In this document: piece after piece, positions 53,136-62,996 of the stretch | Layout: each line of letters starts with the position of its first letter | How positions within the stretch are numbered: position 1 is the first letter of the stretch | Assembly (NCBI GenBank): GCA_021299355.1 | Contig: JAJTGG010000005.1 | Coordinates: 1 to 64,000 of the forward strand | Origin: Lysobacteraceae bacterium | GTDB taxonomy: Bacteria > Pseudomonadota > Gammaproteobacteria > Xanthomonadales > Xanthomonadaceae | Direction of reading: 5' to 3' | Length of the DNA stretch: 64,000 nt | Made by a program: the position numbers and the translations under genes | Notes under the pieces: generated by a model | What the model was told of the DNA's origin: nothing | The model's input: the letters and a program-made list of their open reading frames with translations, nothing else | Databases searched by the model: none

Positions 53136-53867
53136 ATGATTGAGAAGGATGGCCAAACCGGAGGCGTCAACTACACTGGTGCGGACGGTGTCTGCACCGT
53201 TATTTACGCATCCCGGGTGCTGCCTGCGCCGGATGCCGGTCAGTTTAACGCAAGTACCTACCCCTCGGCACGGCCGGTCTCCGGGCAGGGTGGGCGTGGC
53301 GCCGCTTGGTTCGTGCAGACGTCAGCTGGCGCTGCAGTTCTGAAACATTATCGGCGTGGCGGGCGAGCCGCCAAGTTTTCCGACACATCCTACTTTTACA
53401 CCGGTATCGGGCGTGTTCGTAGCTTTGCCGAATTCCGTTTGCTGTTAGCACTCCGTCGTCTTGACCTGCCGGTGCCCGAGCCGCTTGCGGCTTTTTGTCT
53501 GCGGTCCGGATTGACCTACCGTGCCGCCCTGCTGACACGTTGCATCCCCGAAGCGCGCTCCTTGGCCTCATGCATTCGGGAAGGCAATGCGCCCTGGGCA
53601 GAGGTCGGCGCATTGCTGGCCCGTTTCCATCGTGTCGGCGCCCAGCATCCCGATCTCAATGCCAACAATATTCTCTGCAATGCCGATGGCCTGCATGTGA
53701 TTGATTGGGATAAAGGCCTTCTGCGTGGTCGGTCTGGAATTTGGACCGGCAGGGTGTTGGCGCGCCTGCAGCGATCAATCGATAAAGAATGCCCGCAGCT
53801 GGCTGCTTCCGAACGCCATGACGGATTCCAGCGTCTGCTTGCAGCGCATAACGAGGGTTTGGCATGA
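53136..53867 (+). CDS. kdkA: 3-deoxy-D-manno-octulosonic acid kinase
   Basis: AWFVQTSAGAAVLKHYRRGGRAAKFSDTSYFYTG...HPDLNANNIL...VIDWDKGLLR. Confidence 0.88.
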   Translation: MIEKDGQTGGVNYTGADGVCTVIYASRVLPAPDAGQFNASTYPSARPVSGQGGRGAAWFVQTSAGAAVLKHYRRGGRAAKFSDTSYFYTGIGRVRSFAEFRLLLALRRLDLPVPEPLAAFCLRSGLTYRAALLTRCIPEARSLASCIREGNAPWAEVGALLARFHRVGAQHPDLNANNILCNADGLHVIDWDKGLLRGRSGIWTGRVLARLQRSIDKECPQLAASERHDGFQRLLAAHNEGLA

Positions 53868-54619
53868 GCTGGCAACTGCGCTTTCTCGGCGTTGGCAATT
53901 CGCAGTCCGCTCCGGTACTTGGTTCGGCCAGCGCCGTGTTGGAACGCGATGGTAAACCGCAGCTGCTGATTGATTGCGGTCAGGAAACCTTGACCGCCTA
54001 TCTGGCGCGTTACGGTCAGGTGCCGCAGGCCATCTTTATCACCCACTTGCATCTGGATCACGTCGGTGGCCTGGAGCGCCTGTTCTATACCGCCTATTTC
54101 GACGATGCCCTGCGCGGCAAGATCAAACTGTTCGTGCCGGCGGCGATCGTGCCGGCCATGCAGTCCCGGTTGGCGGATTATCCGGGGGTACTGGCCGAGG
54201 GCGGCGCCAACTGGTGGGATGCTTTCCAGTTGATTCCGGTCAGCAGCGGATTTTGGCATGCCGGTCTGCAGTTCGCGGTGTTTCCGGTGCGCCACCATCA
54301 GCCGGACTCCGCCTTCGGACTGCGTCTGCCGGGAAGTTTCATCTGGACCGGCGATACCCGTCCGATTCCGGAACGCCTAGCCGATGGCGCGCAAGCCGGC
54401 GAACTGATCGCGCATGACTGCGGGTTGCACGGCAATCCTTCGCACACCGGTCTGGCCGATGTCCAGCGGGACTATCCCGCGTCCTGGTGGCCATTCTTTG
54501 TGTTGTATCACTACGCCTCATCTGCGGATGCTGCGCTCATGGCGGCGGAGGGCTTTCGTATAGCGGAGGTCGGGCAGGCATTCGAGCTGACGCCACCGGA
54601 ACCGGGACCGCTGGCATGA
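53864..54619 (+). CDS. MBL-fold metallo-hydrolase (RNase Z-like)
   Basis: LRFLGVGNSQS...LLIDCGQETLTAYL...IFITHLHLDHVGGLERLFY; TGDTRPI. Confidence 0.9.
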   Translation: MSWQLRFLGVGNSQSAPVLGSASAVLERDGKPQLLIDCGQETLTAYLARYGQVPQAIFITHLHLDHVGGLERLFYTAYFDDALRGKIKLFVPAAIVPAMQSRLADYPGVLAEGGANWWDAFQLIPVSSGFWHAGLQFAVFPVRHHQPDSAFGLRLPGSFIWTGDTRPIPERLADGAQAGELIAHDCGLHGNPSHTGLADVQRDYPASWWPFFVLYHYASSADAALMAAEGFRIAEVGQAFELTPPEPGPLA

Positions 54620-55632
54620 AGCTGCAATTGCAGGCCATCCCTGCGGCTCCCGCAGCCGATGCGCTCGGACGGCCCTTGCGGGATCTGCGCATATCGGTGA
54701 TGGAAACCTGCAATTACCGCTGCCCGTACTGCATGCCGGAAGGCTCCGTGGATGAGGTCGCTCTCGGTGCCAAGCTGCGTCTGGATTTCACCGATATCGC
54801 GCAGATCGCGAAAGCGTTCGTTGCCCAAGGGGTGCGTAAAATCCGCCTGACCGGCGGCGAGCCGCTGCTTCGCCGCAATCTGCCGGAGCTGGTTTCATTG
54901 CTGAAGCGGATCGATGGGCTCGAAGATCTTGCGCTGACCACCAACGGCTCGCTATTGGCGGCGCAGGCGGCGTCTTTGCACGAGGCTGGTTTGGATCGCA
55001 TCACGGTCAGTGTCGATGCGCTGGAGGACGATCTGTTCCGTCGGATGAGTGGCGGGCGTGGCGATCTATCCCAGGTTCTGGAAGGAATCGCTGCTGCCGA
55101 ACGTGCCGGTTTTTCGCCAATCAAGATCAACTGTGTGGTGCAGCGCGGCCTGAATGAATCGCAGATCCTGCCCTTATTCGACTATTTTCGGGGCCGCGGC
55201 AACATCCTGCGTTTCATCGAATACATGGATGTCGGTAGCTGCAACGGCTGGCGCAGCGCCGATGTGGTTCCGGCAGCGGAGATTCTGGCCCGCCTGCAGT
55301 CTGCCCATGAACTGATGCCATTAGCGCCGACTGCGCCGGGTGAAGTCGCCGCGCGCTATGGGGTTGCCGGCGGCGGCGAGGTCGGATTCATCACCTCGGT
55401 CAGTTCGCCCTTCTGCGGTGACTGCAACCGGGCACGGCTTTCGGTCGATGGAAAATTATTCACCTGTCTATTCGCCAGTGCCGGCTTCGATTTGAAGCCT
55501 CATCTGCGTTCATCGGAAAGGCTGTCGGCCGAAATCAGTGCCTTATGGCGGCACCGCAGCGACCGTTACAGTGAAATACGCCATGCTGCCGATGCCCGTA
55601 AAAAAATCGAAATGTTCTTCATCGGAGGCTGA
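54616..55632 (+). CDS. moaA: GTP 3',8-cyclase (MoaA)
   Basis: [21 protein letters not shown] (CxxxCxxC), [41 protein letters not shown] 54616. Confidence 0.97.
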   Translation: MKLQLQAIPAAPAADALGRPLRDLRISVMETCNYRCPYCMPEGSVDEVALGAKLRLDFTDIAQIAKAFVAQGVRKIRLTGGEPLLRRNLPELVSLLKRIDGLEDLALTTNGSLLAAQAASLHEAGLDRITVSVDALEDDLFRRMSGGRGDLSQVLEGIAAAERAGFSPIKINCVVQRGLNESQILPLFDYFRGRGNILRFIEYMDVGSCNGWRSADVVPAAEILARLQSAHELMPLAPTAPGEVAARYGVAGGGEVGFITSVSSPFCGDCNRARLSVDGKLFTCLFASAGFDLKPHLRSSERLSAEISALWRHRSDRYSEIRHAADARKKIEMFFIGG

Positions 55633-55633
55633 C

Positions 55634-56131
55634 GTGACTGGAAAGAAAAGCGGCAAACCGGAATTGACCCATCTCGATGCTGCCGGCCGTCCGGCCATGG
55701 TGGATGTCGGCGACAAGGCCGTGACGGTTCGCACGGCCAGCGCCAGTGCCGATCTCCGGTTTCCGGAGGCCGTGGCCGAGCAGTTGCGCAGGCAGGGTAT
55801 GCGCAGCGCCAAAGGCGCCATCATCGATACCGCCATCATCGCCGGCACCATGGCGGTCAAAAACACCGCGCAGTGGATTCCTTTCTGCCATTCTCTCTCT
55901 ATCGAGGGTTGCGTATTCCAAATTGACTGGCAGAACAAACAGACCCTGCGCATCCTCTGCACGGTCCGCGTTACCGGCAAAACCGGTGTCGAGATGGAGG
56001 CGCTCACTGGCGCGTCGGCCGCTGCCCTGACGGTGTACGACATGTGCAAGGCGCTCAGCCATGCCATCGAAATCGGACCGGTCAAGTTGCACCACAAACA
56101 GAGTGGCAAGCGCAGGGTGGACGTAAAGTGA
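55634..56131 (+). CDS. moaC: Cyclic pyranopterin monophosphate synthase
   Basis: [25 protein letters not shown]...[21 protein letters not shown]...[26 protein letters not shown] start. Confidence 0.97.
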   Translation: MTGKKSGKPELTHLDAAGRPAMVDVGDKAVTVRTASASADLRFPEAVAEQLRRQGMRSAKGAIIDTAIIAGTMAVKNTAQWIPFCHSLSIEGCVFQIDWQNKQTLRILCTVRVTGKTGVEMEALTGASAAALTVYDMCKALSHAIEIGPVKLHHKQSGKRRVDVK

Positions 56132-56364
56132 GTGTGACCATTCTCTATTTCGCGGCATTGCGGGAAGCGGCCGGCGTCAGCGAAGAACAGCTTCCCATTC
56201 CGGATTCCTTGCCCGAGCTGTACGCGGTACTGCGCGAACGGCATGGTTTCAAGCATGCTCAAAACCAGCTTCGGGTGGCTTGTAACGGCGCTTTCTGTGA
56301 TTGGCAATATGTCCCTGCAGATGGCGATGTCATCGCGTTTATTCCGCCGGTTTCGGGGGGATGA
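56128..56364 (+). CDS. moaD: Molybdopterin synthase small subunit
   Basis: [20 protein letters not shown]...[12 protein letters not shown] (C-terminal GG); GTG start. Confidence 0.95.
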   Translation: MSVTILYFAALREAAGVSEEQLPIPDSLPELYAVLRERHGFKHAQNQLRVACNGAFCDWQYVPADGDVIAFIPPVSGG

Positions 56365-56774
56365 TGCAGTTCCGCATCTCACATTCGGCGATCGACAACA
56401 CGGCCTGGCGTGAGGCGCTTTGCGATTCGCGCTGCGGTGCGTATGCGGCTTTCGAGGGCTGGGTGCGCAATCATCATGACGGCCGGCCGGTGCTGGGTTT
56501 GCATTACCAGGGCTATGCCGAGCTGGCCGAGCATGAGGGCGGACGCATTCTGGCGGAAGCGATGACGCGTTTCGACATCATCGATGCCCGCTGCATCCAC
56601 CGTGTCGGCGACTGCAGCATCGGGGATATGGCGGTCTGGGTCGGCGTCAGCGCCGCGCACCGCGAGGCGGCCTTTACCGCCTGCCGCTGGATCATCGATG
56701 AGGTCAAAGCCCGGGTGCCGATCTGGAAACATGAGCGCTACGCCGATGGGGATGCACTCTGGCGCGAGGCTTGA
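56361..56774 (+). CDS. moaE: Molybdopterin synthase catalytic subunit
   Basis: GAYAAFEGWVRNHHDGRPVLGLHYQGYAELAEHEGGRIL...IHRVGDCSIGDMAVWVGVSAAHREAAFTACRWIIDEVKARVPIWKHE. Confidence 0.96.
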   Translation: MMQFRISHSAIDNTAWREALCDSRCGAYAAFEGWVRNHHDGRPVLGLHYQGYAELAEHEGGRILAEAMTRFDIIDARCIHRVGDCSIGDMAVWVGVSAAHREAAFTACRWIIDEVKARVPIWKHERYADGDALWREA

Positions 56775-56887
56775 GGGTGGCAGCCCCTGCCGGTTGACCT
56801 CGTCGCCCGAATCAATCAATACCGTTGCTGCCTTCCGGCCCTGGCGGGGTTTTCAATCTATCGTCGCGAGGGCCGACAGGGGCCACC
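56774..56887 (-). ncRNA. ffs: 4.5S signal recognition particle RNA
   Basis: Reverse complement contains GCCAGGGCCGGAAGGCAGCAACGGTA (GGAA tetraloop hairpin) with complementary termini GGTGGCCCCTGTCGG / CCGGCAGGGGCTGCCACC. Confidence 0.92.
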
Positions 56888-56916
56888 ATTGTAACGCGGC
56901 CGGGGGCCTTAAGAAG

Positions 56917-57009
56917 TGGCGGAGAGAGAGGGATTCGAACCCTCGAAACGGGGTTTAGCCGTTTACACACTTTCCAGGCGTGCTCCTTCGACCGCTCGGA
57001 CATCTCTCC
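56917..57009 (-). tRNA. tRNA-Ser (anticodon GGA)
   Basis: RC: GGAGAGATGTCCGAGCGGTCGAAGGAGCACGCCTGGAAAGTGTGTAAACGGC...GAGGGTTCGAATCCCTCTCTCTCCGCCA. Confidence 0.95.
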
Positions 57010-57040
57010 GCAGATGTAAATCGCCTGATGTGAACCGCGA

Positions 57041-57069
57041 ATTATACGCGAGCAGGGCTGTTTCCACAA
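57041..57069 (-). promoter_or_regulatory. Promoter TTGTGG-17-TATAAT for tRNA-Ser(GGA)
   Basis: RC: TTGTGGAAACAGCCCTGCTCGCGTATAAT; -10 at 57041-57046, -35 at 57064-57069. Confidence 0.7.
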
Positions 57070-57135
57070 GGCAAGCGCCCCTGTCCGGGGTCGGCCCAAA
57101 TATGGCAAAATGAGCTTCTGAATACGGGAAAGCCC

Positions 57136-58752
57136 ATGTCTTATCTTGTTTTAGCACGAAAATGGCGTCCAAAGCGTTTCGCCGAACTGGTCGGCCAGCA
57201 GCATGTGGTGCGTGCGCTCAGTCACGCTCTGGAGACCGGGCGGGTCCACCATGCCTTCCTGTTCACCGGAACCCGGGGCGTCGGTAAAACCACCATCGCA
57301 CGGATTTTCGCGAAAAGTCTGAACTGCGAGTCCGGCACTTCGAAAGACCCCTGCGGCGTCTGTGGCACCTGTACGGATATCGACAACGGCCGCTATCCCG
57401 ATCTGATCGAAATCGACGCCGCCAGCCATACCGGCGTCGACAATATCCGTGACTTGATCGACAACGCGCAGTACATGCCCTCGCGCGGACGTACCAAAGT
57501 GTATCTGATCGATGAAGTGCACATGCTCTCGAAACCCGCGTTCAACGCCATGCTTAAAACTCTGGAAGAGCCGCCGGAGCACGTCAAATTTCTGCTTGCC
57601 ACCACTGACCCGGAAAAACTGCCGGTCACCGTGCTATCGCGCTGTCTGCAGTTCAATCTCCGGCGTCTGGAGCCTGAGCAGATTTCAGGACAAATGGAGC
57701 ATATTCTTGTCGCCGAGGGCATCGGCTTCGATACCGAATCCCTTACGTTGTTGGCTGATGCCGCCGACGGTAGCCTGCGTGATGGTCTGTCGCTGCTTGA
57801 CCAGGCTATTGCCTATACCGGCGGCAGTCTGCAGGCCGAATTGGTACAGTCCATGCTCGGCACGGTCGATCGCAGCCAGATCGAGCAGCTGCTGGGCGCA
57901 CTGGCTGCGCGTGATGGCGAGGCTTTGATGGCGACGATTGAACAGCTGGCCTCGTTCGCGCCCGATTTCGAACAGGTGCTCGATCGTCTGGCGCAGGCTC
58001 TGCATGAAATCCAGCTGACGCAGTTGGTCCCGAATTACCGGCCGTCACTGCAGCGGGTGCTGGTCAAGGCCTTCGCCAAGCAGTTGGATGCCCAGCTGGT
58101 CCAGCTTTGGTACCAGATGGCGGTAATAGGCCGCCGTGATCTGCATTTCGCTCCCGGTGCCCGGGTCGGCTTTGAAATGGCACTGCTGCGCATGCTGGCG
58201 TTTGTTCCCGTGGGTGCCGATGCACCGGATTCCGTGATGCGGGCGCCGCCGCCGGTGCTGAAATCGCCGGCACCGCGACCAGTTGCGGCACCCCGTCGTG
58301 AAACCGCGACGCCAACACCTGAAAGCCCGCCACCGGCTACTATGGCAGCGGCGACGCTGCCGGACAGTCCTGAGGAGTGGCTGCAGCTATTGGCCCGATT
58401 GACGCTCAAGGGTCCACTCGGCCAAATCGGTGCGCACAGCGCATTTGTGGCACGAAACGGCAGTCAACTGGTTCTGTCATATCCGGCCGATCTTCACGAC
58501 AGCCTCAGTCCGGCTCTCTGCGAGCGTTTTCAGAGCGCATTGGCTGATGTCTTAGGAAGTCCAGTACAGATCAAATTCGAAAAACTGGCCGATGCCGGTG
58601 CACAGACACTGCATGGCCGCCAGACCGAATCGAAACTCAACCGGCAGAACGAAGCCGAGGCCGAGTTCCAGAACCATCCGGTGGTGAACGCCCTTCTGGC
58701 CGAAGGTGCGCAGATCATTCCGGATTCCATCCGTCCTTTGGAATTGAAGTGA
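57136..58752 (+). CDS. dnaX: DNA polymerase III gamma/tau subunit
   Basis: MSYLVLARKWRPKRFAELVGQQHVVRALSHALETGRVHHAFLFTGTRGVGKTTIARIFAKSLNCE. Confidence 0.97.
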   Translation: MSYLVLARKWRPKRFAELVGQQHVVRALSHALETGRVHHAFLFTGTRGVGKTTIARIFAKSLNCESGTSKDPCGVCGTCTDIDNGRYPDLIEIDAASHTGVDNIRDLIDNAQYMPSRGRTKVYLIDEVHMLSKPAFNAMLKTLEEPPEHVKFLLATTDPEKLPVTVLSRCLQFNLRRLEPEQISGQMEHILVAEGIGFDTESLTLLADAADGSLRDGLSLLDQAIAYTGGSLQAELVQSMLGTVDRSQIEQLLGALAARDGEALMATIEQLASFAPDFEQVLDRLAQALHEIQLTQLVPNYRPSLQRVLVKAFAKQLDAQLVQLWYQMAVIGRRDLHFAPGARVGFEMALLRMLAFVPVGADAPDSVMRAPPPVLKSPAPRPVAAPRRETATPTPESPPPATMAAATLPDSPEEWLQLLARLTLKGPLGQIGAHSAFVARNGSQLVLSYPADLHDSLSPALCERFQSALADVLGSPVQIKFEKLADAGAQTLHGRQTESKLNRQNEAEAEFQNHPVVNALLAEGAQIIPDSIRPLELK

Positions 58753-58759
58753 GAATGTT

Positions 58760-59080
58760 ATGAGAGGCAATATCGCCCAGATGATGCAAAAAGCCCAGCG
58801 CATGCAGGAAAACATGCAGAAAGTGCAGGAAGAGCTTGCGCAGATGGAAGTGACCGGACAATCCGGCGGCGGCGCGGTGAAAGTCATCCTGACCGGTAAA
58901 TTCGACGCCCGCAAAGTGGCCATCGACCCCGGCGTTCTGGCCGATGCCGAAATGCTCGAGGATCTTCTGGTCGCCGCCATCAATGATGCCGTGGCCAAAG
59001 CCAATGAGGAAAGCAACAAACGCATGGCCGCGGTCACCGCCGGCATGCCGCTTCCGCCGGGAATGAAGCTGCCGTTTTGA
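58760..59080 (+). CDS. ybaB: Nucleoid-associated protein YbaB/EbfC
   Basis: [47 protein letters not shown]. Confidence 0.95.
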   Translation: MRGNIAQMMQKAQRMQENMQKVQEELAQMEVTGQSGGGAVKVILTGKFDARKVAIDPGVLADAEMLEDLLVAAINDAVAKANEESNKRMAAVTAGMPLPPGMKLPF

Positions 59081-59676
59081 GCCAGAGTGACCTGCTGAGC
59101 CAACTGATGGAATCCCTGCGCTGTCTGCCCGGCGTGGGCCAGAAGAGTGCACAGCGCATGGCCTACCATCTGCTCGAGCGCAACCGCGAAGGCGGCATGC
59201 GTCTGGCCACCGCGTTGCAGGAGTCGCTGAAGCGCATCGGGCACTGCGTGCAGTGCCGTGATTTCACCGAGCAGGAGTGCTGCGCCATCTGCGCCAGTTC
59301 CGCCCGTGACCCAGCCCAGCTGTGCGTGGTGGAAACCCCGGCCGATCGCCTAGTGATCGAGCAGGCAACCGGGTACCGCGGGCTTTATTTCATCCTGCAA
59401 GGCAGGCTATCGCCGCTGGATGGCATCGGTCCGCGCGAGCTCGGTCTCGATATATTGGCCAAGCGTCTGGCGGAAGGCTCGGTCACGGAAATGATCATCG
59501 CCACCAATCCGACCGTGGAAGGCGAAGCGACCGCGCACTATCTCGCCCAGCTCGCCCGTCAGTTCGAGGTCAAGCCCTCGAAGCTGGCGCATGGCGTGCC
59601 GATCGGCGGCGAACTGGAATACATCGACCGCGGCACGCTGGCGCATGCCTTCGGTACCCGCATCGACATGCCCTGA
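59077..59676 (+). CDS. recR: Recombination protein RecR
   Basis: [31 protein letters not shown]...[20 protein letters not shown] start overlapping ybaB end. Confidence 0.96.
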   Translation: MSQSDLLSQLMESLRCLPGVGQKSAQRMAYHLLERNREGGMRLATALQESLKRIGHCVQCRDFTEQECCAICASSARDPAQLCVVETPADRLVIEQATGYRGLYFILQGRLSPLDGIGPRELGLDILAKRLAEGSVTEMIIATNPTVEGEATAHYLAQLARQFEVKPSKLAHGVPIGGELEYIDRGTLAHAFGTRIDMP

Positions 59677-59684
59677 GGAACATC

Positions 59685-60029
59685 ATGAGCGACAGCATCT
59701 TCGAGAAAATCGTCAAACGCCAAATTCCGGCCGACATCGTTTTCGAAAACGATGACATCATCGCGTTCCGCGATATTTCGCCGCAGGCGCCGGTGCATGT
59801 GCTGTTCGTCCCGAAACGCCGATACGACACCCTCAATGAGGTGCCTGTTTCGGAAGCGCTGCTGTTGGGCAATCTGCTGCTGGCAGCGCAGGCCTATGCC
59901 AAATCCATCGGCATTGCCCACGACGGCTACCGCGTGGTGATGAACTGCAACGGCCACGGCGGTCAGACCGTATTTCACATCCACATGCACCTGCTCGGTG
60001 GCGCGCCGCTGACCGGCGGTTTCGCTTAA
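59685..60029 (+). CDS. HIT family protein (HinT-like)
   Basis: MSDSIFEKIVKRQIPADIVFENDDIIAFRDISPQAPVHVLFVPKRR...GQTVFHIHMHLLGG. Confidence 0.95.
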   Translation: MSDSIFEKIVKRQIPADIVFENDDIIAFRDISPQAPVHVLFVPKRRYDTLNEVPVSEALLLGNLLLAAQAYAKSIGIAHDGYRVVMNCNGHGGQTVFHIHMHLLGGAPLTGGFA

Positions 60030-60044
60030 CGTCGCAGAACTCGC

Positions 60045-60641
60045 TTAGTCCGCATATCCCCATGGCGCTGGCGGTGCCGGTACGGGTTTGCTAAGGTCGA
60101 AATCCACGCGGAATTCGCGGCCTTCGCGGGTCAGCCGGTAGGTGAATTTTTCAGGGTAAATGTACATCTGCCAGGTGTTGCCGTTGGATTGCGGATTTCC
60201 GGCGGCAGTGAACAACTCTTTTGAATACTGATCCGCCGGAAAAGACTGCACCATGGACCAGCCGGCATCGAGTGTGTGGCCGCCATACATGGTCGATTTA
60301 TCACTGCTGCCATCGGTGTGCCGGTGGTCGTGCTTGAGCTGCAATCCCGAGCCGGTCTTGCTGATCAGCCAGGTGCGTGAGCGGTCCTCACCGACATGGA
60401 ACGGAATCTGCAGCTGGCTGTCGGTGCATCTGCGGACATGCATGACCAGCCGGCCCTCGAAACCCGGCGATGCCGGATTATCGACACTGACCTTGCCCTC
60501 GAATGCCTTGCCGCAATGGCGCCGGAGGGCATCGAAAAACGCATCATGGGTCGGAATCGAGACGAGTGCAGCCGGTGACGCCGTGCCCGCATCGGCGGAT
60601 AACGGGAGAAGTGCGGCAAGCAGAAAGGCGTGTCGGAACAT
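60045..60641 (-). CDS. Conserved hypothetical secreted protein (DHRHTDGS motif)
   Basis: Signal peptide MFRHAFLLAALLPLSADAGTA; body includes GLQLKHDHRHTDGSSDKSTMYGGHTLDAGWSMVQSFPAD. Confidence 0.75.
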   Translation of the reverse strand: MFRHAFLLAALLPLSADAGTASPAALVSIPTHDAFFDALRRHCGKAFEGKVSVDNPASPGFEGRLVMHVRRCTDSQLQIPFHVGEDRSRTWLISKTGSGLQLKHDHRHTDGSSDKSTMYGGHTLDAGWSMVQSFPADQYSKELFTAAGNPQSNGNTWQMYIYPEKFTYRLTREGREFRVDFDLSKPVPAPPAPWGYAD

Positions 60642-60685
60642 GGGGGTCTCCAGAAAGATGATGTTTACTATACCCGCTATCCGCT

Positions 60686-60850
60686 TCAGGACTGAGGCCG
60701 CTGCTTGATTTTTCCTGTCAGCCGCTGGATATCGGCAATCAGTGATGCACCTACTTGCGGATCCGGGTCGGCTTTTCCGTAACGCCATTGCGAATAGCGT
60801 GAAGCGACGGTCATCAGGTCGGAATCGTCGCTGCGGGCCGCGAAGTCCAT
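60686..60850 (-). pseudogene. Possible C-terminal remnant of a DUF4129/TgpA-type transglutaminase gene
   Basis: MDFAARSDDSDLMTVASRYSQWRYGKADPDPQVGASLIADIQRLTGKIKQRPQS*; TGA four codons upstream of the ATG in the same frame. Confidence 0.3.
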
Positions 60851-61086
60851 GGCGGTTTGAGGTCAGCGTGGAGTGGGTTTAGCGGCCTGCGGCGGGCGTC
60901 GACATGGGTGATTCCGGTCAAATAAGCCATTCTAAACCGCGCCCGTGCAAAACAGGTCAATATTCAGAAATGCTGTCTATATCAAATAAAATCATGCAGA
61001 TAGGGTGATTAATCGGTGGTGCGACCACCGCTTTCCGTCAGCGTGGACGGTGATTATGTCCAGGGCAGTCTTTATTGGCGGGTGAT

Positions 61087-61115
61087 TTGACTCAGGTCGA
61101 TGAATCCATTAAAAT
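61087..61115 (+). promoter_or_regulatory. Promoter TTGACT-17-TAAAAT upstream of yceD-rpmF
   Basis: -35 61087-61092; -10 61110-61115; ATG 61125 follows closely. Confidence 0.65.
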
Positions 61116-61124
61116 TTAGCGCTT

Positions 61125-61637
61125 ATGTCTGTCACCTTGCCCCCGCAACTCGATGTTTGGCGCATGGTGGCGAACCAGCGTCGCTTCGAAGGAAGCCTGC
61201 CTTTGGCGCACATGCCGCGTCTGGCCGGTGTCCTCGCGGATGCCGAGGGCGACTGCCGGTACGTGGTGGAGTTTTACCGCGATCCGCTGAAGTTGGATGT
61301 CATGCACATTCAATTGAATGCGGTGTTTCACCTGATCTGCCAACGCACGCTCGAGCGCTTCGCGCTTCCGGTGGAAATCGACCAGCGGCTCGGACTGATC
61401 AGCGATGAAGCGCAGGAAGCTTCCCTGCCGGAAGACATGGAAGCGGTATTGATTGAGGGGCATGGCGAAGTTTCGCCGGCTCAACTGATTGAAGACGAGC
61501 TTCTGCTCGCGGTGCCCTTGGTACCGGTCAATCCGGACGCTTCAGACCTGGATCCGAAATGGAGTGGGGATGAGGCGGCCGAGGAAGAAAAAAACAGTCC
61601 ATTTGCGGCCCTGAAGGCCTTGAAGGACCACACGTAA
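61125..61637 (+). CDS. yceD: DUF177/YceD family protein
   Basis: [29 protein letters not shown]...[15 protein letters not shown]; upstream of rpmF. Confidence 0.9.
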   Translation: MSVTLPPQLDVWRMVANQRRFEGSLPLAHMPRLAGVLADAEGDCRYVVEFYRDPLKLDVMHIQLNAVFHLICQRTLERFALPVEIDQRLGLISDEAQEASLPEDMEAVLIEGHGEVSPAQLIEDELLLAVPLVPVNPDASDLDPKWSGDEAAEEEKNSPFAALKALKDHT

Positions 61638-61663
61638 CATCAGCATTTCGTTTGGAGTTTACC

Positions 61664-61861
61664 ATGGCCGTTCAAAAATCCCGTCGTACCCCGTCCACCC
61701 GTGGCATGCGTCGTTCGCACGATGCGCTGTCCGCCAAACAGCTCGCCACCGATCCGACCACGGGTGAAACCCATCTGCGTCACCATGTGACCAAAGACGG
61801 TTTCTACCGTGGCCGCAAAGTGGTCGACGTCAAGTCGGCTGTCGAAGAAACCGAAGAATAA
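61664..61861 (+). CDS. rpmF: 50S ribosomal protein L32
   Basis: [53 protein letters not shown]. Confidence 0.97.
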   Translation: MAVQKSRRTPSTRGMRRSHDALSAKQLATDPTTGETHLRHHVTKDGFYRGRKVVDVKSAVEETEE

Positions 61862-61896
61862 GGCTTGCCCGCCTGTCGGGTATGCTCTAAGGTATT

Positions 61897-61926
61897 TAAG
61901 GCGAGCTCCGGCTCGCCTTAAGCTTT
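61897..61926 (+). terminator. Terminator-like hairpin between rpmF and fabH
   Basis: TAAGGCGAGC-TCCG-GCTCGCCTTA-AGCTTTT. Confidence 0.65.
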
Positions 61927-61948
61927 TCTGAAACAGGACAACGATTCC

Positions 61949-62923
61949 ATGGCCACATTTTCGCGCATCGCCGGTACCGGCAGCTATCTGCCCGAGCAGA
62001 TCCTCACCAACGCCGATCTGGAAAAGATCGTCGACACCAGCGATGAGTGGATCGTCAGCCGCAGCGGTATCCGCGAGCGTCATGTCGCCGCCGACGGTGA
62101 AACCACCAGCGATCTGGCCTATCAGGCATCCCTGAAAGCGCTCGAAGCTGCGGGCATGCGCGCCGATGAAATCGAACTGATCATCGTCGGTACCACAACG
62201 CCGGATATCGTGTTTCCGTCCACTGCCTGCCTGTTGCAGGACAAACTCGGCATCGGCGGCTGCGGCGCATTCGATGTCAATGCCGCCTGCTCCGGATTTA
62301 TTTACGCACTCAGCGTGGCCGATCAGTTCATCCGGGCCGGAACCGTCAAGAACGCCTTGGTGGTCGGTTCGGAAACGCTGACCCGCCTGGTCGACTGGAA
62401 CGACCGTGCCACCTGCGTGCTGTTCGGCGATGGCGCCGGTGCCGTTGTTTTGAAAGCCGATACCGAAGCCGGTATCCTGTCCACCCATCTGCATTCGGAT
62501 GGCGGCAAGAAAGAACTGCTGATCTGCCCGGTCGGTCCGTCCAAGGGTTTTGATATCGGTGCGCCCAATGCCGGCGTGAAAATCCTCATGGCGGGCAGCG
62601 AAGTGTTCAAGCATGCGGTCAAGGCCCTGGATTCCGTGGTCGATGAAACGCTCCATGCCAATGGCCTGAGCAAGGCCGACCTCGATTGGTTGATACCGCA
62701 TCAGGCCAATCTGCGCATCATCGAGGCCACGGCCAAGCGTCTCGACATGTCGATGGACCAGGTCATCGTGACCGTTGACAAGACCGGCAACACCTCCTCG
62801 GGTTCGGTGCCTTTGGCATTGGACGAAGCAGTGCGCTCGGGTAAAATCCAGCGTGGTCAATTGATGTTGCTGGAAGCCTTCGGCGGCGGCTTTACGTGGG
62901 GCTCGGCACTTGTCCGCTATTGA
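61949..62923 (+). CDS. fabH: 3-oxoacyl-ACP synthase III
   Basis: ITGTGSYLP-like [57 protein letters not shown]. Confidence 0.97.
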   Translation: MATFSRIAGTGSYLPEQILTNADLEKIVDTSDEWIVSRSGIRERHVAADGETTSDLAYQASLKALEAAGMRADEIELIIVGTTTPDIVFPSTACLLQDKLGIGGCGAFDVNAACSGFIYALSVADQFIRAGTVKNALVVGSETLTRLVDWNDRATCVLFGDGAGAVVLKADTEAGILSTHLHSDGGKKELLICPVGPSKGFDIGAPNAGVKILMAGSEVFKHAVKALDSVVDETLHANGLSKADLDWLIPHQANLRIIEATAKRLDMSMDQVIVTVDKTGNTSSGSVPLALDEAVRSGKIQRGQLMLLEAFGGGFTWGSALVRY

Positions 62924-62996
62924 CCCGACCGGACTTGTGGGTACGGTCGATTAACTGGTCTAATGGCGCCCAATCTCAACCGGAGCCGCTCTACAC

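Noticed and set aside
54616-56774. Missing moaB in the molybdenum cofactor cluster
   Set aside because: moaB/mog is often encoded elsewhere or absent; not informative from one window.
57136-58752. dnaX gamma/tau programmed frameshift
   Set aside because: I saw no A-AAA-AAG slippery site at a position comparable to E. coli; no evidence for a short gamma product.
61640-62860. 406-aa minus-strand frame
   Set aside because: Antisense to rpmF and fabH, both unmistakable.
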